A stretch of 64,000 nt of DNA from contig JAKCWW010001116.1 in NCBI GenBank assembly GCA_026260175.1, positions 1 through 64,000 on the forward strand, in the 5' to 3' direction. Under the pieces are notes generated by a model that saw only the letters and a program-made list of their open reading frames with translations, was not told where the DNA came from and did not search any database. This DNA comes from Reticulitermes lucifugus. Taxonomy: Eukaryota; Arthropoda; Insecta; Blattodea; Rhinotermitidae. Every line of letters starts with the position of its first letter. Within the stretch, counting starts at the first letter, position 1. The position numbers and the translations under genes are program-made. Positions 58,081 through 64,000 of the stretch are shown here, one piece after another.

Positions 58081-58319
58081 CTCATGAACATCGCGGCGGA
58101 AGCCTGAAATCAAGGGTTTTCCGACCTTTCGGATGAAACTTCTGCTTCCATCTAGAGAGCAGTCTGAGCACCCTACACTTCTTGGGCTGCCATGAAGACG
58201 AAAGCATCAAGGTCATCCAACATGTCCTTAACAAACCACCGGTCAGTATGGCGTCATAACCGAGAAGACTGTAATCTTCATTAAAAATTGTTCATTTTGG
58301 CTGGACCGTGACTTTACGT
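58081..58319. other. Spacer inside the family D cluster
   Basis: CGCGGCGGAAGCCTGAAATC at about 58092 is shared with CGCGGCCGAAGCCTGAAATC near 58523, so this is still repeat D flank. Confidence 0.5.
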
Positions 58320-58560
58320 GTTTCATATTGAGATCTTCGCTCTTCCGGGATTTTATGCAGCAGTGATTTGTATTTACATTTCCGGACAACATATTGGTCC
58401 CCTGTTCAGAGGGCCAAGCTTGACCCTTCAAGATGGGACCGACGTATTGTCCCGAAACGTCGGTAACTAAATACAATTTAACGCTGCATAAAATCCCGAA
58501 AGAGCGAAAATCACATTTACACCGCGGCCGAAGCCTGAAATCTTGCGGTTTTTTAATGAT
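58320..58560. repeat. Repeat family D, complete inverted copy with two hammerhead-like motifs
   Basis: Arms: GAGATCTTCGCTCTTCCGGG, ATTTTATGCAG and the inverse TGCATAAAATCCCGAAAGAG. The minus motif (58370-58409) keeps CUGAACA, GGGAC with GUCC, GGAAA. The plus motif (58421-58466) keeps UUCAAGA, U, GGGAC with GUCCC (5 pairs), GAAAC, ACGU, C, GGU pairing with ACC. The 153-codon minus frame across it (58243-58704) is a repeat artefact. Confidence 0.65.
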
Positions 58561-58959
58561 TGTGCATATGATAATGGAGACTGTCAGAGATTCCAGGCAT
58601 CCATATGAGGCTGTGTTGGCCCTAGACCTGGCCTGGCTTTGAAGAAGAGAAAAGTCTGCGGGGATTGGAAACGCGATTTCTAGGTTATCATGATCACACA
58701 TCATATCTAGTGGATACCGTTATTTTCTGGTTCTGTTTGTAACTAATTGCTAACATAAACAACGACATAAAAACCAGCCGTAGAAGTTTACTTATACGGA
58801 TCAAATGGATGTATCGAAAAATTTCAGGAGGAGTATGGGAGCCGTAGGAAAAATTAGGATGTTCAATGCCGTATTTTGATAACAGGAGTAAAAATAAGAA
58901 CAGAAAGGAGACGTGGCAGAGAGTGAGAAATAAAGTTCTCACTGCAATAAAAATACGCT
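58561..58959. other. Unassigned sequence
   Basis: Nothing recognised. Confidence 0.35.
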
Positions 58960-59075
58960 ACTGTTTTCTGGTATGTGACCCCGTTGCCTTTAGAAATATA
59001 CCAACGTTTCGGCGGAACCTACTGACTTAAATTTCTTTGAAACGCCGATAAGCTTATGACAGAATGCACTGCACC
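58960..59075 (+). repeat. Repeat family D, diverged copy
   Basis: TTTTCTGGTATGTGACCCCG, ATATACCAACGTTTCGGCGG and AACCTACTGAC. The plus translation FWYVTPLP.. YQRFGGTY matches the pseudo-peptide F.DVTPC.. Y.RFGGT. Confidence 0.5.
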
Positions 59076-59782
59076 ACACGACAGGCAGTTTTTTTCATCA
59101 CAAATAAAGTTTTTACAGTAGAGGCAGTTGTACCTCTAACAGAAAAACTACTGGCGTGAAGAAACGAGAAGAATTGTTAATCAACATTAGAGTGGAAGGT
59201 ACAGCGTCACCAAGTTATTGACGCAAACATGTGGGAAGGATGTCCGCCACTCGAACAACCGTCGTGGAAAGCATACGCATATATCACTGTGAGAAAAGGA
59301 GAAACGGATTTTCTTAGATAAAAATTGGACACAGGTTTTTTTACTTGGCCTCGAAACAGAACTTTATGGCCCAGTACTTCTTTTGGAAGAAGAAGATAAT
59401 GTTTAGTGTTGTACGCATTGTCACAGAATGGAATGTATATTAGGCCTACTGATAATAAATTGTAACCACTCAAAAAGTGAAACTGTGGTACAGCTCGAAA
59501 TTCCAAGAGCGAGGAACCAAAAGAGACTGAAGAAAATTTCGAAATGAGACACAGCCTAATTTGTACTATTTAAAGATATTTTTATATTGATAAAAAAGGA
59601 AGAATATGATTGGAAAAACTAGTAGCATGCATGCACACGATGAGACATGCTACTTTGTTTTCAGTGAAGAAAGCACTTTGAAAATCTGGGCGTAGTTGAG
59701 AATGTAACAAGAAAAATTATAATAAATATGTGGATAAATGAATGTGTCCTGAACTCATCTGTCTCAGAGTATGGTGCCAGGA
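59076..59782. other. Unassigned sequence
   Basis: A 99-codon minus frame (59207-59506) has no recognised domain. Confidence 0.35.
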
Positions 59783-60604
59783 GTCGGGATACCTCAGTGT
59801 AGTGACACAGCTACAAACTGGACAAGTCGGGATAACTCAGTGTAGTGACTAAGCTACAAATTGGACAAGCCAGGATACTTCAGTGTAGTGACTAAGCTAC
59901 AAACTGGACAAGTCGGGATACCTCAGTGTAGTGACTAAGCTACAAACTGGACAAGCCGGGATACCTCAGTGTAGTGACTAAGCTGCAAACTGGTCAAGCC
60001 GGGATACCTCAGTTTAGTGACTAAGCTACAAACTGGACAAGCCGGGATACCTCAGTGTAGTGACTAAGCTACAAACTGGACAAGCCGGGATACCTCAGTA
60101 GTGACTAAGCTACAAACTGGACAAGCCGGGATACCTCAGTATAGTGACTAAGCTACAAACTGGACAAGCCGGGATACCTCATTATAGTGACTAAGCTACA
60201 AACTGGACAGGCCGGGATACGTCAGTATAGTGACTAAGCTACAAACTGGGCAAGCCAGGATACCTCAGTATAGTGACTAAGCTACAAACTGGACAAGCCA
60301 GGATACCTCAGTATAGTGACTAAGCTACAAACTGGACAAGCCGGGATACCTCAGTATAGTGACTAAGCTACAAACTGGACAAGCCGGGATATCTCAGTAT
60401 AGTGACTAAGCTACAAACTGGACAAGCCAGAATACCTCAGTATAGTGACTAAGCTACAAACTGGACAAGGCGGGATACCTCAGTATAGTGACTAAGCTAC
60501 AAACTGGACAAGTCAGGATACCTCAGTATAGTGACTAAGCTACAAACTGGACAAGCCAGGATACCTCAGTATAGTGACTAAGCTACAAACTGGAGGAGCC
60601 GGGA
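59783..60604 (+). repeat. 43-bp minisatellite, about 19 copies, grown from a SINE C head
   Basis: The unit is GGGATACCTCAGTATAGTGA, CTAAGCTACAAACTGGACAA, GCC. Copies are highly alike; the left third has the variant CAGTGTAG and the right two thirds CAGTATAG. One unit near 60097 lacks 2 bp. The last unit runs without a break into the body of a SINE C, and the unit matches the SINE head (GGTATAGTGACTCGCTACGGG, TTGGA..) seen on the minus strand at 9660-9715. Confidence 0.95.
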
Positions 60605-60830
60605 ATCGTCTGTCGATTTACGACAGGGGCGAGACTATTTTTTAATACTCCAAAGCTTCCAGACCGGTTCTGGAGTACATCCAGCCTAATATGCGAAGAG
60701 TATAGAGTGCTTTTTCGCCAAGGGTAAAGCAGCCTGGACGTGATGCTCGTCACCCACTTCCATCTAGTGCCAAGGTTAAGAAGGGATGGCGCTATTTCGC
60801 CAATGCTTTCTATGTATTCATGGCGTGAAT
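60561..60830 (+). repeat. SINE family C, head fused to minisatellite
   Basis: AGTATAGTGACTAAGCTACA is the head, followed by a decayed B-box region (GCCGGGAATCGTCTG), TTCCAGACCGGTTCTGGAGT, GGTAAAGCAGCCTGGACGTG, CACCCACTTCCATCTAGTGC, CAAGGTTAAG and TTCATGG. Confidence 0.75.
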
Positions 60831-61444
60831 ATGGAAAAATGTAATTTACTTTTAGAGTACACGGTCGAGAGCGCTTGTACATTTTCTAGTGCTTACCGAC
60901 AAACAGTGTTGTATCTTGTCATGAATATTTTCTGTGCCTCATTTTTCCCACCTTCTATAGCTTCAGCACACGTCCGAATTCTATTTTTTAACGCTGTAAC
61001 AGTGTGTATTCGAAAATTCGGGAAACATTATAAAACACTGCTTGTGTGCCCGATTTCATGTTTTAGTAAGTTTTTATATACCTTAGATTATTCATTATAT
61101 TCCTAGGTGACGTGTAAATGAAAATATTACTTTTAGAAAGCTTATACATGGTAAATTAATTGTTTTGTGTCAAAGGAAACAGTTGGGAAGAGTTGTCGAG
61201 TCAATCGGTTTTTATGAATGATGTAATGTGCAGCTTGGGAAAAGGCAAATATTACGTTACAGAACGGTTTTTGTTTAAGGTTAACACATATGCTGTAAAG
61301 CATAATTAAAGTCTTGAGCTTGTACAGGAATAAATAAAATGTTATATCACAAAACACTCACGTCCTGCGAAAGAATAATTTAAAATTTTTAATGTCAAGA
61401 TTTTGTAATACTTTATTACCGCTTACACCAATATAATAAAATAA
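60831..61444. other. Unassigned AT-rich sequence
   Basis: A 106-codon plus frame (60786-61106) begins in the SINE and has no domain. Nothing else is recognised. Confidence 0.35.
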
Positions 61445-61446
61445 TA

Positions 61447-62017
61447 CAGGGTGCGTCAGTGAATCGGGCGATTTTAAAAACGTCATGAACAGTAAATGCT
61501 TTCATTTATTTAGTTTTAACACATATGAACACAATGTATATATAAAAGCATTTAAATTTTTTCAATTTCAGTTAACACATTTAACAATTTAACACACTGA
61601 AAACAAAAGCCCTACTTTCCGAAAATAACATCATTCAGATGACCACCATTCCGCTCTAGGCACTCGGTAAGTCTCTTGCGAANNNNNNNNNNNNNNNNNN
61701 NNNNNNNNNNNNNNNNNNNNNNNNNNNNNNNNNNNNNNNNNNNATGTTTCAACTCCTGAACTGTGTGGGGTGCTGGAGCTTTGAAGACTTCAGATTTCAG
61801 ATACCCCTGATTTCAGATATGCTGAGCGATCACAAAACTGTCACCGTTTTTGTAAAACCCTTTCACAGCAAAAGCACGTTGTGTTCCAGTCCACGGCTCC
61901 ATTGCAACTAAAACGCTTTACAGTTGGCAGCAACATGGCGATAGCGGCATCCGCCCCAGTGTTGCCAAACCGGAAAAATCAGTGTTGCAATATCGCCCGA
62001 TTCACTGACGCACCCTG
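61447..62017 (-). mobile_element. IS630/Tc1/mariner-superfamily element, internally deleted, intact ends
   Basis: Terminal inverted repeats of at least 26 bp, starting CAGGGTGCGTCAGTGAATCG, are identical at both ends, with TA outside each (61445-61446 and 62018-62019). The minus strand encodes the transposase start MEPWTGTQRAFAVKGFYKNG (near 61900-61840), interrupted by a stop soon after. PAPHTVQELKH follows, and beyond the gap the C-terminal end RKRLTECLERNGGHLNDVIF and a stop (near 61610). The DDE catalytic middle is absent, so it is a deletion derivative that could only move in trans. The start peptide is familiar from many insect transposases. Confidence 0.9.
61683..61743. other. Assembly gap (61 N)
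   Basis: Run of N inside the deleted IS630-type element, between the N-terminal and C-terminal transposase pieces. Confidence 0.99.
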
Positions 62018-62066
62018 TATATAAGCAACCAGGTACAATCAATACGTATACAAATTTTGTTTACTT

Positions 62067-62110
62067 ACAATTTAACATGTTTCGGCTCATTACCCATCAT
62101 CAGGTACATG
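62067..62110 (-). ncRNA. Hammerhead-like motif with exact core, no stem I
   Basis: Minus strand: CUGAUGA (exact), extra U, stem II GGGU with AGCC (one mismatch), GAAAC, ACAUGU palindrome, U. The flanks do not pair, so stem I is lost. It lies next to a family D copy. Confidence 0.45.
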
Positions 62111-62144
62111 TACACATTATTTCAGTAAATGTGAAGATTATAGT

Positions 62145-62275
62145 CTATCTGGACGTAACGCCGTATTGTTTGGTAGATGTGTTCCAAATCCTATGGGAAA
62201 TGTGTTGCCTCCATCTTCAGTTGCACGTACCTACCAAACTACCAAACTACATAATGTCACACTCCAGAAGACCTT
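62145..62275. repeat. Repeat family D, inverted copy
   Basis: Left TATCTGGACGTAACGCCGTA, TTTGGTAGATGTG; right TACCAAACTACATAATGTCA, CACTCCAGAAGACC. The minus strand keeps CUGAAGA, U, GGAGGC. The plus translation LDVTPYCLVDVFQILWEMCC then LHLQ is very close to the pseudo-peptide DVTPCSLVD.Y.RF..TCCLHLQ. Confidence 0.65.
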
Positions 62276-63062
62276 GTGATCTCCCTGACTAACATATTGA
62301 ATACTGAGCATCTTTCAAGGTTTTTGAAAACACGGTCTTTTTAAGAAATGGTTCCGTTTTAATCTTCAAGTGACAATTTAAGAATTCACATTTAATTGAT
62401 TTCTTTAGCAGACCTATGGTCAGGTTCTGTGACTACTTATATCAAAAAATTCAAAGGAGTTGGATTTTTTCTTAACTTTCTTATGAGAAGAAGTAACCAG
62501 AAGTAGTTTCTGAAACACGGGCATGGAAGAGAACGATCAGAATATCAGTTGAAAGTATTGATATCAGTTGTCATCGTAAAGCACCTTCAGTATTACCAAA
62601 AAATCTAAACTCCGAATGAAAAGCCAGAAGAAAAAAATCTAACAATTCCCGTCGCTAGCCACAATTTCCGCAGGAAAGTCTTCTATTAATCCACTATTAT
62701 ATGTTATAGATTCATGGGGGCAGTATAAAATTACTATTATATATAATAGTTGCGTGGGAGGCAGAATAAAATTCCTATTTCAGAGAACATGCGTTTTTTT
62801 ACCCCTTCAAATATTTTGACTCTTAGCTTGGTAAAGGGATCTGTTATGTAGAAATAGGTCTATTCGCAAAATTTGAGGTCATAGTACCGAATTAAGCACA
62901 CCAAATTTTCACTTCCATTTATTTCTGTCACCTTCTCTTTATATCCGTTAATGCTAAAAATTCTGACATGTAGGTCTATGTAGATAAATACGTTATCAAG
63001 GCCAGGGCTTATATCCTAACCAAGGGTGCTTCGATTTTTTTTCTCCCTCCCTGCATTTTACT
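62276..63062. other. Unassigned AT-rich sequence
   Basis: Nothing recognised apart from a short near-duplication of GTAAAATTACTATTATA-like text near 62720-62760. Confidence 0.4.
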
Positions 63063-63280
63063 AAGGCCAATATTCTTGTTTTCAGATGGCAATGACGTAA
63101 AAATAAATATTTATTTCGTCCTTCTTGGTACAAATAAATTTTTTTCAGAGTAGACGAGATGAAAGCTATGTGTCTTAAGGCCAGTATACTTGTTTTCAAA
63201 TGGAATGACGTAATACTAAATATTTATTTCATTCTTCTTGGTAACAATAAATTTTTTTCGGAGTAGACGATATGAAAGCA
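63063..63280 (+). repeat. Tandem duplication, two copies of about 114 bp
   Basis: AAGGCCAATATTCTTGTTTT starts at 63063 and AAGGCCAGTATACTTGTTTT at 63177. Both copies continue through TAAATATTTATTTC, TTCTTGGTA, AATAAATTTTTTTC and GAGTAGACGA to GAAAGC. Differences are scattered, so the duplication is not recent. Confidence 0.85.
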
Positions 63281-63684
63281 TACATGCAAGCAATGCATAT
63301 GCATAGAGTAATAAAACTTTAGATGTCTCTTGTAACAGAATTTAATTTGCAGATGTGCAGTCTTTCGTGAATTAGGAATATTTAAATAAGAAAAAAGCAG
63401 AGAAAAAATTTGTCAAACACAAGAATGAAACGGATGATGCATTACATGCGCAATAAAAGCAGTCACGAGTTCATATGGAATAGAAGAAGCCTTTTATAGT
63501 GGAGTAAATTGCTACTATTAGTTTTGATACATGTCTCGCACACGAAGAAGAGTGAAAATTAAATGATATGTTATCCATTAAATTTGAAAGTATTACCTCA
63601 TACATACAGATACGTACATATATAACCTCTATATACGAGAATATGTATATATTTTATATTTTTCAAACCTTACATTGTCACTAA
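63281..63684. other. Unassigned AT-rich sequence
   Basis: Nothing recognised. Confidence 0.4.
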
Positions 63685-63817
63685 TCGAACACACAATACT
63701 CAAATCAAAAAAAAAGCACTCTTTATTATTTTAGATATTATATATTACAATATTGTAATATATAATATCTAAAACAATAAGAGTGATTTTTTTTTGGTTT
63801 GAGTATTGTGTGTTCGA
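63685..63817. repeat. Near-perfect 133-bp palindrome
   Basis: Arms of about 66 bp: TCGAACACACAATACTCAAA at the left and its inverse TTTGAGTATTGTGTGTTCGA at the right, meeting at ATTACAATATTGTAAT. Only one or two substitutions and a one-base length difference separate the arms. It is probably two retroelement or MITE ends joined head to head. The outer TTTGAGTATTGTG recalls CTGAGTGTTGCG at the end of the 15012-16037 element, but the match is short. Confidence 0.85.
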
Positions 63818-64000
63818 TATACATATATGCTAAAGATTTGAAACCTGTCGATATTCTGTGTGTAGCAAATCACTTTACTGGTTACGGATAGGAAGGCCAG
63901 GTGGTAGTTACTGCTCAAAATGTTTCTCGTTATAAAGCGGTTATTCTCATTGTTTACGAATATTGACACCAGGCTGCAGTGATTGTCGAAATAAAATTTT
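63818..64000. other. Unassigned end of window
   Basis: Nothing recognised. Confidence 0.4.

Noticed and set aside
58243-58704. 153-codon minus-strand open frame
   Set aside because: It runs across the inverted arms of repeat family D; openness is a by-product of the repeat.
59783-60604. Regular repeat array resembling a CRISPR at first sight
   Set aside because: The 43-bp units abut one another with no unique spacers, and the unit derives from a SINE head in a eukaryotic context.

Overview
The window looks like a gene-free stretch of a large, AT-rich, repeat-laden arthropod genome, most likely an insect. It holds dispersed tRNA-derived SINEs, decayed hAT and IS630/Tc1/mariner transposases, Penelope-like retroelement debris and long microsatellites. 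Several repeat families translate to peptides that I remember from hypothetical proteins of cockroaches, termites and other polyneopterans (for example WDVTPC.., ..SSETLVNFYQTTRRHIPED, ..CEVRTEF). That memory was not checked, so the taxonomic guess is weak. I found no convincing host exon, tRNA, rRNA or CRISPR. Open frames of 60-153 codons are either inside repeats or of chance character.

Layout. 0-5 kb: hAT transposase fossil, a short inverted-repeat Penelope-like element, and a SINE (family A) with a perfect 13-bp target duplication. 5-12 kb: an unassigned GC-richer ORF cluster, a 227-bp GC-rich MITE, a SINE C on the minus strand and a SINE B split by an assembly gap. 12-25 kb: a 1-kb Penelope-like element keeping the C-terminal part of its GIY-YIG endonuclease between inverted arms, mariner remnants and further repeat families. 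25-36 kb: a 52-53-bp minisatellite, a ~475-bp ATGT-type microsatellite, SINEs A, C and E, ATT microsatellites and a gap. 36-50 kb: mostly unassigned sequence with scattered repeat copies. 50-64 kb: SINE B; a young Penelope-like inverted repeat inserted in a SINE; a 780-bp palindrome; a cluster of repeat family D; a 43-bp minisatellite grown from a SINE head; an IS630-type deletion derivative with intact ends; a 114-bp tandem duplication; and a near-perfect 133-bp palindrome.

The most interesting theme is a small structured motif repeated across the window: stem I, a CUGANGA-like core, one extra U, a stem II hairpin, GAAA, a short palindrome such as ACAUGU, one base, then the other half of stem I. 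This is the layout of a type I hammerhead ribozyme with a minimal stem III, as described for Penelope-like elements. It appears at least a dozen times. Often two copies face each other in inverted arms, and one such pair flanks a Penelope endonuclease fragment. Stem I pairing is kept in several copies although the stem sequence differs. A second widespread family (D), usually seen as a pseudo-protein, carries the same architecture with an ACGUC/ACGUU variant. All copies have an extra U between A9 and stem II, so activity is uncertain.

No genes work together here. The window records successive waves of retroposition (SINEs using a LINE machinery, Penelope-like elements) and DNA transposition, plus local tandem amplification.
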